Assembly (NCBI RefSeq): GCF_028748185.1
Contig: NZ_CP118164.1
Location: 372,001 to 436,000, forward strand
DNA length: 64,000 nt
Source: Bremerella sp. P1
GTDB lineage: Bacteria > Planctomycetota > Planctomycetia > Pirellulales > Pirellulaceae
Direction: 5' to 3'
Part shown: positions 1-7,063 of the stretch, one piece after another
How positions within the stretch are numbered: position 1 is the stretch's first letter
How the letters are laid out: every line of letters starts with the position of its first letter
Notes under the pieces: generated by a model
Told to the model about the DNA's origin: nothing
Seen by the model: only the letters and a program-made list of their open reading frames with translations
The model's database searches: none
Made by a program: the position numbers and the translations under genes

Positions 1-1
1 C

Positions 2-106
2 GTCGAGAAGTTTGTGCTGGTGACGAAAAATGGAAGCGTCGCCCAACCAGCGGAAGTGCAGTCGCGACGCGTTCTGTCGCTCTTGCAGACGCGGATGCCG
101 AAGTGA
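2..106 (+). CDS. 3' end of an unidentified protein (partial)
   Basis: An open frame enters from the left edge and stops at a TGA eight bases before the stop of the convergent SGNH hydrolase gene. Only 34 residues are visible, ending in LLQTRMPK. They are rich in Val, Ser and Arg and carry no motif I recognise. The tight convergent spacing and the lack of any other gene here make a real gene end likely, but the function cannot be judged from this fragment. Confidence 0.45.
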   Translation, partial: VEKFVLVTKNGSVAQPAEVQSRRVLSLLQTRMPK

Positions 107-113
107 TTGGCCG

Positions 114-809
114 CTACTGCTCGGCCTTGACCGCCGCCAGAATCTGCTTGGCCACGGCCTGGGCCAGGCGGTCGCGACCGGCGTCGTTGTAGTGGACGTC
201 GTCTTCCCCTTTCTGGTACTTGGCTCGGTCGTCGCCGATGACCTCGTACAGGTTATTGATCGTCACGCCGTGCTTGTTCATCACGGCGATGGCCGCATCG
301 TTGAACTCCTTGGCCCGGTCTTCACTCACGACGAACTTCACCTTCTTCTCAGGCCCAATACAGGGAGGCGTTGTGACGCCGAAGATGAGCGCCGCGTCGG
401 TCTTGGCCTTCAGCTTGGTGACGATCGTGTCCAGGCTCTTCGCGTACGACTCTGGCGTGGCTTTCACCGGCTGACTCCAACCGTACCAATCCCACAGACC
501 GAAGTTGAAGTGCACGATATCCCACTTCGAATCACCGATCCACTCGTCGATATGCTCGGCCCCGAACGCGGACCAGCGGCAGTTGGTATTGGGCCGATGA
601 ACGTTGGCTTTGCCGTCCAATAGCTTCCGTACTCGCGGCGTGTAACCGATGGAGATCGAGTCCCCCACAATCAACACGCGGGGTAGCCCTTCCTGATCAG
701 ACGGATTGGCAAACGCATCGTAAAACGGATCAGGCTTGGCTTTCTCTTGAGCCAGAACCGGGGAGACACAGAGACTGCACAGCAGTAGAGCTAGAAGCCA
801 GGTTCGCAT
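114..809 (-). CDS. Secreted SGNH/GDSL-type hydrolase
   Basis: A 231-residue protein with a clear signal peptide (MRTWLLALLLCSL..., cleavage probably after VLA near residue 20), so it is exported. The SGNH block I motif GDS is at residues 49-51 after a hydrophobic strand (VLIVGDS). An Asn in the NFGLWDW stretch fits block III, and the C-terminal D-x-x-H is present as DDVH at 203-206. These match the esterase/lipase-type SGNH fold, in which the Ser of GDS and the late Asp/His form the catalytic set. Pirellulaceae carry many such enzymes, often linked to removal of acyl groups from sugars, but the substrate here is unknown. It is convergent with the partial gene on its 3' side and stands alone. 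Confidence 0.85.
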   Translation of the reverse strand: MRTWLLALLLCSLCVSPVLAQEKAKPDPFYDAFANPSDQEGLPRVLIVGDSISIGYTPRVRKLLDGKANVHRPNTNCRWSAFGAEHIDEWIGDSKWDIVHFNFGLWDWYGWSQPVKATPESYAKSLDTIVTKLKAKTDAALIFGVTTPPCIGPEKKVKFVVSEDRAKEFNDAAIAVMNKHGVTINNLYEVIGDDRAKYQKGEDDVHYNDAGRDRLAQAVAKQILAAVKAEQ

Positions 810-940
810 GAGGTTAGTTTCCGATCGGTGGGACTTGCTTCGAGGAAGAGAATCTCGCTAGGCCAAGTCTAACCGCCTGGATCGGAGGATCAAGCGATGG
901 TCCAAGCGTTAAAGGATTCCATCTGGTTCAATCTCCCTCG

Positions 941-970
941 GTGTGCCCCTGCCGCCCCCGGCAGTGTGAA
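941..970 (+). repeat. Dispersed hairpin repeat, copy A
   Basis: A GTGTGCC lead-in is followed by a stem (CCTGCCG...CGGCAG) and a GTGTGAAG tail. It is the same element as the copy at 51277-51307 with small changes, and a relative in the opposite orientation lies at 1431-1460. It sits 5' of the small gene on the minus strand and is non-coding. Confidence 0.7.
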
Positions 971-1016
971 GCGGAGAGTTGTATTGAACAGATTCACTAG
1001 CTACCTTTCCAAAACC

Positions 1017-1331
1017 TCACTGGTCGCGTTTATTCGGATCTTCGAAGAGCTGGAACTTCACGCCGTCTCTCTCCCCTTCGACAATCGGACGAATATCGAA
1101 TTGATCGCGATATTCCGAGATCAAGGAGGCAATACTACGGTTGTTGAAGCGATCATAGAGCCCTTGCTTGCCATGCATGCCGACGATATCGAGCATCAGC
1201 ACACTGATCGGCACTCTCAAGTCACTAGGCATCTTTGGCATGAGATTGTTGACGGCACGGATGATCTTTTCTGGATCATCGCATTCAACAATGAGTAATT
1301 CTAGCGGGTCGGCAGGTTGGTCGCTGGTCAT
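1017..1331 (-). CDS. Hypothetical protein, 104 residues
   Basis: I do not recognise the family. From ATG at 1331 it reads MTSDQPADPLELLIVECDDPE and has an alternating hydrophobic pattern (LELLIVECDD, VPISVLMLDIVGMHG) suggesting a small alpha/beta fold, with an acidic, charged C-terminus. A GTG three codons upstream is the other possible start. No signal peptide or membrane segment is seen. The opposite strand is also open here but reads as low-quality antisense. The gene is framed by two inverted copies of a dispersed hairpin repeat (941-970 and 1431-1460), which suggests it may have arrived or moved as a unit; that is inference. Confidence 0.6.
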   Translation of the reverse strand: MTSDQPADPLELLIVECDDPEKIIRAVNNLMPKMPSDLRVPISVLMLDIVGMHGKQGLYDRFNNRSIASLISEYRDQFDIRPIVEGERDGVKFQLFEDPNKRDQ

Positions 1332-1430
1332 TCGTTTCACGTCGATCGATGATTATGGCTTGGAGAAGAGCCCACATAATCTCACGGTCGGCAGCACGAT
1401 TCAAGCGATAGTAAGAACTTCCCCGAATTC

Positions 1431-1460
1431 GCACTGCCGAGGGCGGCACTGGCACACACA
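1431..1460 (-). repeat. Dispersed hairpin repeat, copy B
   Basis: Read on the minus strand this is TGTGTGCCAGTGCCG followed by CCCTCGGCAGTG, the same stem-forming core as copies at 941-970 and 51277-51307. It is in inverted orientation to copy A, so the two bracket the 104-residue gene. Confidence 0.7.
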
Positions 1461-1512
1461 TGTGAGTTAAGCAGAGCATGCCAGAGAAACGGCTCAGATT
1501 CGAAAGCGGAAA

Positions 1513-1571
1513 GCGGGCCGAGCAATGGCTTCCTTCGTTCTGCCAAACGAGGGAAATTTGCTCGAGCCCGC
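1513..1571 (-). terminator. Long 3' hairpin of the first DUF1559/lipoprotein unit
   Basis: Outer arms GCGGGCCGAGC (1513-1523) and GCTCGAGCCCGC (1560-1571) are near-perfect complements around a 36-nt interior. It begins 39 bases past the lipoprotein stop codon. The same arms, interior TCTGCCAAAC and spacing recur after the paralogous lipoprotein at 3483-3540, so the structure is conserved in both copies. No long U-run follows, so it may be a processing or stability element as well as a terminator. Confidence 0.6.
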
Positions 1572-1609
1572 CACCTGTCGTACGCGAGTCGTAGGGGTCG
1601 TACGACGAA

Positions 1610-2050
1610 TTACTTCTTCGGCGGTTCGACGGTGAAGTCGATCTTATTGCTTCCAGGGGTGACCTCGGCGGTGAGCTCCGAGGTACGAATGTCAGCGTAC
1701 TTGTCGTGTACCAGCGACTTTGAGGTGGCCACCGAGCGGCCATTGCGACCGTCGCCGCCGGCGGTGCTGATCTTCGAGACGATCGCGACCTGGTAATGAC
1801 CGACCGGGGCACCGTCGCCAGGCTCGACCGAGGAAAGCTCGTACGAGCCATCCGGGGCGATGCGGGACGAAGCACTGATCGGCGGACTGACCGACGTGAA
1901 GGTGATCCGACCGCCGGAAACAACCTGGCCATCGGTGGTCGTGATGACGCCGGTTACGGTCGAGTTATCCGACGAGCCGCAGCCGACCAGCGGCACGATC
2001 GCCACCAAAGCAAAAAGAAGAATGCTAAAACGTTTCATGGTCATACTCAT
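1610..2050 (-). CDS. Small lipoprotein with transthyretin-like fold (DUF1559 partner, copy 1)
   Basis: About 146 residues from the first ATG of MSMTMKRFSILL; the third ATG (2038) is equally possible and there is no strong ribosome site to decide. A lipobox (VPLVGC) follows the hydrophobic segment, so the mature protein should be lipid-anchored. The rest (VTGVITTTDGQVVSGGRITF..., PDGSYELSSV) matches the carboxypeptidase-regulatory/transthyretin-like beta-sandwich found in many small planctomycete lipoproteins. It lies 42 bases downstream of a DUF1559 gene on the same strand and is clearly homologous to the protein at 3582-4040. The pairing suggests a shared role at the cell surface, but the function is unknown. 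Confidence 0.85.
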   Translation of the reverse strand: MSMTMKRFSILLFALVAIVPLVGCGSSDNSTVTGVITTTDGQVVSGGRITFTSVSPPISASSRIAPDGSYELSSVEPGDGAPVGHYQVAIVSKISTAGGDGRNGRSVATSKSLVHDKYADIRTSELTAEVTPGSNKIDFTVEPPKK

Positions 2051-2092
2051 TTGAATGGATTGCTGGCAGGAATTCGTCATTTCAAACGAGCG

Positions 2093-3103
2093 TTACGGAA
2101 GCGAGTTGACTTCGCCGTCGTTGCACATGACCAGGCGTTCCAGAACAACCTGGCTGAGCGTCGGGGCGATCGTCTGCACGGCACCGTCGGCCATCAACAT
2201 GTTGACCACGTTGCCCGAGTGCCAGCTGCCCAATTGCGGTTCGCCTGCATTATGCAGGTTGTAGATCACGTCTTGCGGACCCTTGGCAAAACCACGACCA
2301 CGCACCGGCAGCAGCACGCCGTGAGCACGTCCCCAGCTACCGAAGTTGAAGATCACGCCGTCACGTTCGCCATTTTCAGGCGTGCAGCAAGCACCCAGCT
2401 TTTCAGCCGGAACATGCTTTTCGGCGAACAGAGCCGTGTTGCTCAGACCATCGGTGACACGAGCGAACGAGTCGCGACCGCTCCAGGTGGTGACCGTATC
2501 GGAGTCGAGGTTCGGAATGTAGCTGAAATTCGTCTTGGCCATCCGCAACGCCTGACGCTGATTCGACTGGCTGGTGTCGTTGTGCAGGTTCCATTCGTCC
2601 CAACCGGTGTTGCCGCCGTGGTAGGTCAGAATCCCGTAGTCGTACGCTGCGAACCCGGTGCCTTGGTAGTGACCACCGCCGTCGCCGTTCATTTCACGAG
2701 CCGAGCGGGAAGGGCACATGAAGACGCTCAGTCCCTTGGCACCATCGGAGGTCAACGCGGTCAGGCTGACGCCTTGGTCAGGCTGGCCCATGGTATCGAG
2801 CTGGTTGTACAGGTTGTCTTGCTCCAGGTACGGCAGCAACAGCGAAAACGCTGAGTGGCCTTCCTTAGCGATGGCCAGAGGGACCATCTTGTCATACGTG
2901 TCGTGAAAATTGTGTACGGCCAGACCGAGCTGCTTCATGTTGCTGGTGCACTGCATACGGCGAGCTGCTTCACGAGCTTGCTGCACGGCCGGCAAGAGCA
3001 GGGCGATCAACACACCGATGATGGCAATCACCACCAACAGTTCGACCAGGGTAAAACCACGTCGCATCGCGCGACCGCTGAAAGCACTAGTGACACAAGA
3101 CAT
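2093..3103 (-). CDS. DUF1559 family protein with prepilin-type N-terminus (copy 1)
   Basis: A 336-residue protein. RRGFTLVELLVVIAIIGVLI is a type II secretion/type IV pilin-like prepilin cleavage and methylation motif, followed by LLPAVQQAREAARR, the signature start of the planctomycete DUF1559 (SBP_bac_10) family. The C-terminus has the family's H-x9-DG pattern (SWHSGNVVNMLMADGAV). I chose MSCVTSAFSGRAM as the start because the leader AAAGGTTCCTGCCAATGTCT is shared with the paralog at 5178; a longer frame upstream is not conserved. It is the first gene of a two-gene unit with the lipoprotein at 1610-2050. Exported, pseudopilin-like, precise role unknown. Confidence 0.9.
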   Translation of the reverse strand: MSCVTSAFSGRAMRRGFTLVELLVVIAIIGVLIALLLPAVQQAREAARRMQCTSNMKQLGLAVHNFHDTYDKMVPLAIAKEGHSAFSLLLPYLEQDNLYNQLDTMGQPDQGVSLTALTSDGAKGLSVFMCPSRSAREMNGDGGGHYQGTGFAAYDYGILTYHGGNTGWDEWNLHNDTSQSNQRQALRMAKTNFSYIPNLDSDTVTTWSGRDSFARVTDGLSNTALFAEKHVPAEKLGACCTPENGERDGVIFNFGSWGRAHGVLLPVRGRGFAKGPQDVIYNLHNAGEPQLGSWHSGNVVNMLMADGAVQTIAPTLSQVVLERLVMCNDGEVNSLP

Positions 3104-3282
3104 TGGCAGGAACCTTTGATTTAGGTGGTTGATGAATGCGACGGCCACCCTACGCAAGCGTCTCATTCATCACATTTTCTTACTAAGCCCGACTGGTAAG
3201 AGTCAGGAAAAAGCCGAAGCAATCGATCACTAAGACGCCTTACGGAGAGTTGCGCGGGATTAGGTGGCAAACAAGACAGTCA

Positions 3283-3395
3283 ACCTGGCAGTTAATCCTC
3301 GCTGAGTGCGTCAAGCGATTTATTTAGTTTAGATTTGCGGGTTCAGACTGAAAATGAAACATTGCACAGCCACCCCACACACTTTCACTTTTAAA
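3283..3395 (-). promoter_or_regulatory. Conserved upstream block of DUF1559 unit 1
   Basis: This block aligns without gaps to 5359-5471, upstream of the second DUF1559 gene. Shared words are ACCTGGCAGTTAA, CGTCAAG.GATTT, ATGAAACATTGCACA and TTTCAC, at the same spacing in both (71 nt between the first and third, 29 nt between the third and fourth). Both blocks end about 180 bases before their start codons. It probably contains the promoter and/or a regulator site. The rest of 3104-3581 shows no gene. Confidence 0.6.
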
Positions 3396-3482
3396 GAATT
3401 TGCAACAAACACTACAAAAAACATGACAGGGCGGATCAGCGCTACGGCTACCCGCAGGCAGCTCTGGCATTAAATACAGAAA

Positions 3483-3540
3483 GCGGGCCGAGCGAATCCT
3501 TCTTTGTCTCTGCCAAACAAGGAAGACTGCTCGGACCCGC
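3483..3540 (-). terminator. Long 3' hairpin of the second DUF1559/lipoprotein unit
   Basis: Arms GCGGGCCGAGC (3483-3493) and GCTCGGACCCGC (3529-3540) pair almost perfectly, starting 42 bases after the lipoprotein stop codon. The interior has a second weak stem (CTTC..TGT / ACA..GAAG). On the minus strand it is followed by TTTCTGTATTT, which suits intrinsic termination before the next unit's promoter. It is a counterpart of 1513-1571. Confidence 0.65.
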
Positions 3541-3581
3541 CACCTGTCGTACACGAAGCGTAAGGGTCGTACGTAAGCGTT

Positions 3582-4040
3582 TTACTTCGGGCCTTCGACC
3601 TGGAAGTTAATCTCGTTGCGACCAAGCTTCACTTCTGCAGTGAGCCCGGACGAGGCCGAGTTGCCATACTTTGGGTGAATGAGCGGCTTGGGCATCGTTC
3701 CTACCCGGCGGGAATTGGCCTGTCGACCACGATCTTTGGTCGAAGTTTCGGTAATTTCGACTGCGCGTTGGTCCCGCTGCATGGCCGTGATGGTGACCTG
3801 GTAGTTTCCTTCCGGGGCGCCATCGTTCATTTCGTAGGTGGAAAGCTCGTATGTGCCGTCGGCGTTGATCGATCCGTTGGCACTGAGGTTCAGTTCTTTC
3901 GAGGTGAAGATGATTCGCCCGTTGGTAACCGGCGTTCCGTCTTCCAAAGTGACCGTTCCGGTAACCGAGCTTCCGCCGGCTCCGCAACCGGTCGCTGCGA
4001 CGAGCAAGGCACCCACCGCGAATGTGCCGATCCAGTTCAT
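3582..4040 (-). CDS. Small lipoprotein with transthyretin-like fold (DUF1559 partner, copy 2)
   Basis: A 152-residue protein starting MNWIGTFAVGALLVAATGC, a lipoprotein signal with lipobox VAATGC. AGGACA lies about 10 bases before this ATG, which supports it over longer frames. The mature part (VTGTVTLEDGTPVTNGRIIF, NADGTYELSTYEMNDGAPEGNYQVTI) is the same beta-sandwich as the paralog at 1610-2050, and both end with a strand of the type EVKLGRNEINFQVEGP. The central loop differs (RDQRAVEITETSTKDRGRQANSRR), so the copies are diverged rather than fresh. It is 136 bases downstream of its DUF1559 gene, with a hairpin in the gap. Confidence 0.85.
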   Translation of the reverse strand: MNWIGTFAVGALLVAATGCGAGGSSVTGTVTLEDGTPVTNGRIIFTSKELNLSANGSINADGTYELSTYEMNDGAPEGNYQVTITAMQRDQRAVEITETSTKDRGRQANSRRVGTMPKPLIHPKYGNSASSGLTAEVKLGRNEINFQVEGPK

Positions 4041-4087
4041 GATATGTCTTGTCCTAAATGATGGGTAAGTGAAGAAAGACCGTTGGT

Positions 4088-4132
4088 TGAAAGTGCAGGC
4101 GTATGCCGGGGGCTTCCGCTGCTGCACTTTCA
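4088..4132 (-). other. Intercistronic hairpin between DUF1559 and lipoprotein genes
   Basis: Perfect 11-nt arms TGAAAGTGCAG (4088-4098) and CTGCACTTTCA (4122-4132) enclose 23 nt. It lies between the stop of the DUF1559 gene and the start of the lipoprotein gene and has no U-run. It could set the expression ratio of the two genes by RNA processing. Unit 1 has only 42 bases in this gap and lacks it. Confidence 0.55.
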
Positions 4133-4176
4133 CTTGGTAACTGTGCGAGACCGCATAGGGCCTCTACTTTCTTCCC

Positions 4177-5178
4177 TTACGGGAGGGTCAGGACTTGGCC
4201 GTCGTTGCAACGCACCAGGTTGTGGAGCGTATCCTGGTCCACGGTCACTGGAATGGTGCGGACGGAACCGTCGGCGATCAGGAAGTGAACCACGCCTGGG
4301 TGCCAGCTTCCGACGGTTGGCGAGCCAGCCGAGACGACGTCGGTCACAACATGGTTCGGACCACGAGCCAGCGGACGATTCTTAACGGGACCGGCAGCCA
4401 TCACTTCACGATCACCCCAAGGGCCGTTGAAGAAGAAGAAACCGTCCGTTTCGCCATTGCCAGCGTTGCAGCACTTGCCAAGCTTTTCGACTGGAACGTG
4501 CTTTTCGCCAAACAGAGCCGTGTTGCTCAAGCCGTCGGTAACGCGGCTGAACTGATCGCGAGGCTTCCAGCTGCTGATGGCAAGCGGCCACGCACCGGGA
4601 GTCGTCTTGGCCATACGCAACGCTTGATCTTGTTCGTCCAGGTTTTGCCAGAACGAGAATTCGTTCCATTGGTCGCTGTTACGTGAGTAGGACAGGATGG
4701 TGTAGTCGTACGCTCCGAACTTGTGCCCGGCGACTTCCAGGCCCGATTCACGCTGAGGACGCGATGGGCACATGTAGACGCTGATGTTCTTGGCACCTTC
4801 CTGCGAGAAGACAGCTCGGTTGTTGGTCGCGCCACTGGCCGAGTCGTCTGCTTCTGGCCAGACGCGGATGTCCATCTGATCGTAGAGCGAACCTTGCTCG
4901 ATGTATGGCAACAGGAACGACCAGGTCGTGTGACCCCACTGGAACGCAACCGAAGGTGGCATGCCGTTGTAGGTGTCATGGAAGTTGTGAACCGCCAGCC
5001 CCATTTGCTTCATGTTGTTCGAGCACTGCATACGGCGAGCGGCTTCGCGGGCCTGTTGCACAGCCGGCAACAGTAGGGCGATCAGCACCCCAATGATGGC
5101 GATCACCACCAGCAGTTCGACCAGGGTAAAACCACGCCGCGATGGGCGAGATACGACTGGAGCGGTAGCTAGAGACAT
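4177..5178 (-). CDS. DUF1559 family protein with prepilin-type N-terminus (copy 2)
   Basis: A 333-residue protein starting MSLATAPVVSRPSRRGFTLVELL. The prepilin motif (RRGFTLVELLVVIAIIG), the LLPAVQQAREAARRMQC continuation and the C-terminal SWHPGVVHFLIADGSVRTI fragment define the DUF1559 family. It resembles copy 1 throughout: both contain NNMKQ or SNMKQ, VTDGLSNTALF.EKHVP and a CC pair before the C-terminal domain, then end with RCNDGQV or MCNDGEV. The leader AAAGGTTCCTGCCAATGTCT is common to both. It is the first gene of its unit. Likely exported via a pseudopilin-type pathway and surface located; role unknown. Confidence 0.9.
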   Translation of the reverse strand: MSLATAPVVSRPSRRGFTLVELLVVIAIIGVLIALLLPAVQQAREAARRMQCSNNMKQMGLAVHNFHDTYNGMPPSVAFQWGHTTWSFLLPYIEQGSLYDQMDIRVWPEADDSASGATNNRAVFSQEGAKNISVYMCPSRPQRESGLEVAGHKFGAYDYTILSYSRNSDQWNEFSFWQNLDEQDQALRMAKTTPGAWPLAISSWKPRDQFSRVTDGLSNTALFGEKHVPVEKLGKCCNAGNGETDGFFFFNGPWGDREVMAAGPVKNRPLARGPNHVVTDVVSAGSPTVGSWHPGVVHFLIADGSVRTIPVTVDQDTLHNLVRCNDGQVLTLP

Positions 5179-5358
5179 TGGCAGGAACCTTTGCTTCAGA
5201 GTTCGATGATCGCGACGACCGCCAAAATCAGCGAGGCGATTCCATCAGGGTTTCTAATAAACCCTCGACAGATGTAAGTAAGAAAAAACTCGCAGCAAAC
5301 TGTTGCTGCTTCGCCTAGCGTTGAGATGGCCTTGGTTATTTGATCAGCAAGGATGCCG

Positions 5359-5471
5359 ACCTGGCAGTTAACCGCGACTTCATTCGTCAAGTGATTTGTT
5401 TATTTTAGTTTTTCTTTCCCTCGTAACCCATGAAACATTGCACAACGATGCCACACAGTTTCACCTGTAAA
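5359..5471 (-). promoter_or_regulatory. Conserved upstream block of DUF1559 unit 2
   Basis: This is the ungapped counterpart of 3283-3395. ACCTGGCAGTTAA starts at 5359 and ATGAAACATTGCACA at 5430, the same 71-nt offset as in unit 1, followed by TTTCAC 29 nt later. The rest of the gap to surE (5472-5610) and to the DUF1559 start shows no gene. It probably holds the promoter or a regulator site for the minus-strand unit. Confidence 0.6.
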
Positions 5472-5610
5472 TTCACGCGGCAGGCTGTCGTAAAAGCTCT
5501 CCTCCCTGGCACCACGCGACGGCTGGCGCGAATCGTTAAGCCTTGGTGAGGCACATGTACCGACGTTCAAATTGCCGTAAGATGAAAGAAAAACCCGAGG
5601 TGGAACCACG

Positions 5611-6384
5611 ATGAAAATACTTCTAGCGAACGACGACGGCATTTACGCTCCTGGCTTGGCGGCCATGGAAAAGGCCCTGCAAGCCATTGGCGATGTTACC
5701 GTGATTGCTCCCGCTACCGAGCAAAGCGGAGTAGGGCACTCGATTACTTTTCTATCACCCCTGGTCTGCAAAGAGATCTACGATGGCGACCGGCGAAGAG
5801 GGTACGCCGTGGAAGGGAGCCCGGCCGACTGCGTGAAACTGGGCGTTGTCGAACTGATGGACGAGCGACCGGACCTGATTGTCAGCGGGATCAATGGCGG
5901 ACTGAACGCTGGGATCAACGTGCTGTACTCCGGTACGGTCGGCGCGGCGATCGAAGGGGCGTTCTTTGGGATCACCAGCATCGCGGTTTCCCTGGAATGG
6001 GACGAACACGCTCGGTTCGACCGGGCAGCTGAGATGGCTCGGCAGATCATCAGCCAGATTCTCGAGCACAAGTCGAGCTCTCCCAGGCTGTATAACCTGA
6101 ACATTCCCACCCCCGCCACGAAGTTACCGCCTGGTGAGGCGGAGCTAAAGATCGTGCCGATGGGCGTGGCTCGGTACGGCGAGCACTTCATCAAACGGAA
6201 AGACCCCCGAAACCGGGACTATTACTGGGCTACTGGCGATCCGCCGCCCGAACACGGCGAGGAAGAAACCGATCTCTCGGCACTTGAAAAAGGGTATCTG
6301 ACCCTCACGCCGCTGCACTTCGACATGACCGAACGTGCGCAAATCGATGAAATGAAGCCTTGGAATCTGGAAGTCCTTGATTAG
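5611..6384 (+). CDS. surE: 5'/3'-nucleotidase SurE
   Basis: A 257-residue cytoplasmic metal-dependent phosphatase that removes phosphate from nucleoside 5'- and 3'-monophosphates, and in known members also short polyphosphate. The N-terminus MKILLANDDGIYAPG carries the SurE signature NDDG (residues 7-10), whose two Asp residues bind the metal. SGVGHSIT and VSGINGGLNAG are the other conserved active-site loops, the latter with the metal-binding Asn. VLYSGTVGAAIEG follows as in the family. The length is normal. A GAGGTGG ribosome site lies 7 bases before the ATG. It appears monocistronic. In other bacteria surE pairs with pcm or rpoS, neither of which is here. Confidence 0.95.
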   Translation: MKILLANDDGIYAPGLAAMEKALQAIGDVTVIAPATEQSGVGHSITFLSPLVCKEIYDGDRRRGYAVEGSPADCVKLGVVELMDERPDLIVSGINGGLNAGINVLYSGTVGAAIEGAFFGITSIAVSLEWDEHARFDRAAEMARQIISQILEHKSSSPRLYNLNIPTPATKLPPGEAELKIVPMGVARYGEHFIKRKDPRNRDYYWATGDPPPEHGEEETDLSALEKGYLTLTPLHFDMTERAQIDEMKPWNLEVLD

Positions 6385-6502
6385 GGTAGAAGTACCCCGA
6401 TTCACTTTTCATTTTTTTACCGGCAACTGAAGCCGGCGTCGAAGTGCGCACCCCGTGCGTGGATGGATTCCGCGTCGCTGCGCGTGTTTGATCGACATTG
6501 CC

Positions 6503-7036
6503 ATGTTTGTACGAAAAGTGACTCTGCTCGGACTTCTGTCCGTGGCTGCCATCGCCGTATTCGCTAATGTAGCTACCGCCAACGATTGGCTGCTCGCCCC
6601 TAGCTACTACAGCCACGACCCGCAAACCGGAGAGCGTGCCGCGCAGTATTCTCGTCCGCAGCCAGCGTACGTGTACGAGAACCCGACCTATCTGAAGTCT
6701 GGCTATCACCACCGCCGCTCGACCATCCGAACCGGTGACGGAAGCCTGGATCAATTGCACGTGGTCGAAGAATGGGGCCGCCCGGTACGTCCGTATGGCG
6801 AATGGGAACGCCCGTTCCGTCCCTACTCGGTTCCTTATCAACTGTGGGGGCCGCCTTACGGTGGTTTAGGTCCGATCTACCAGAACTTCCCCTATCAGTA
6901 TCCATTCCCGACACCACTGCCAGGCCCTGGTGGTCCCGGCGGTCCCGGTCCAGGTGGACCAGGACATGGTGGTGGACATAACGGTGGCCAGGGTGGCGGC
7001 CAACACGGCGGCTACGGGGGCAACCACTCGATCTAG
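6503..7036 (+). CDS. Secreted Pro/Gly-rich hypothetical protein
   Basis: 177 residues from MFVRKVTLLGLLSVAAIAVF, a standard signal peptide ending near VATAN; a longer frame upstream only adds non-signal sequence. The middle is rich in Tyr, Arg and Pro (HHRRSTIRTGDGSL, RPVRPYGEWERPFRPYS). The last ~50 residues are Pro/Gly repeats (GPGGPGG) changing into a Gly/His/Gln tract (HGGGHNGGQGG). Such His/Gly-rich tails can bind metal or form flexible wall material, but no function can be assigned. It lies 119 bases after surE and convergent to a sulfatase. Confidence 0.75.
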   Translation: MFVRKVTLLGLLSVAAIAVFANVATANDWLLAPSYYSHDPQTGERAAQYSRPQPAYVYENPTYLKSGYHHRRSTIRTGDGSLDQLHVVEEWGRPVRPYGEWERPFRPYSVPYQLWGPPYGGLGPIYQNFPYQYPFPTPLPGPGGPGGPGPGGPGHGGGHNGGQGGGQHGGYGGNHSI

Positions 7037-7063
7037 ATGTGGCTTCCAGCCAGCCAATAGAGA

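Noticed and set aside
1796-2854. A 352-codon plus-strand frame across the DUF1559 and lipoprotein genes.
   Set aside because: Both minus-strand genes have paralogs and clear signals; this frame crosses their boundary and has no signal.
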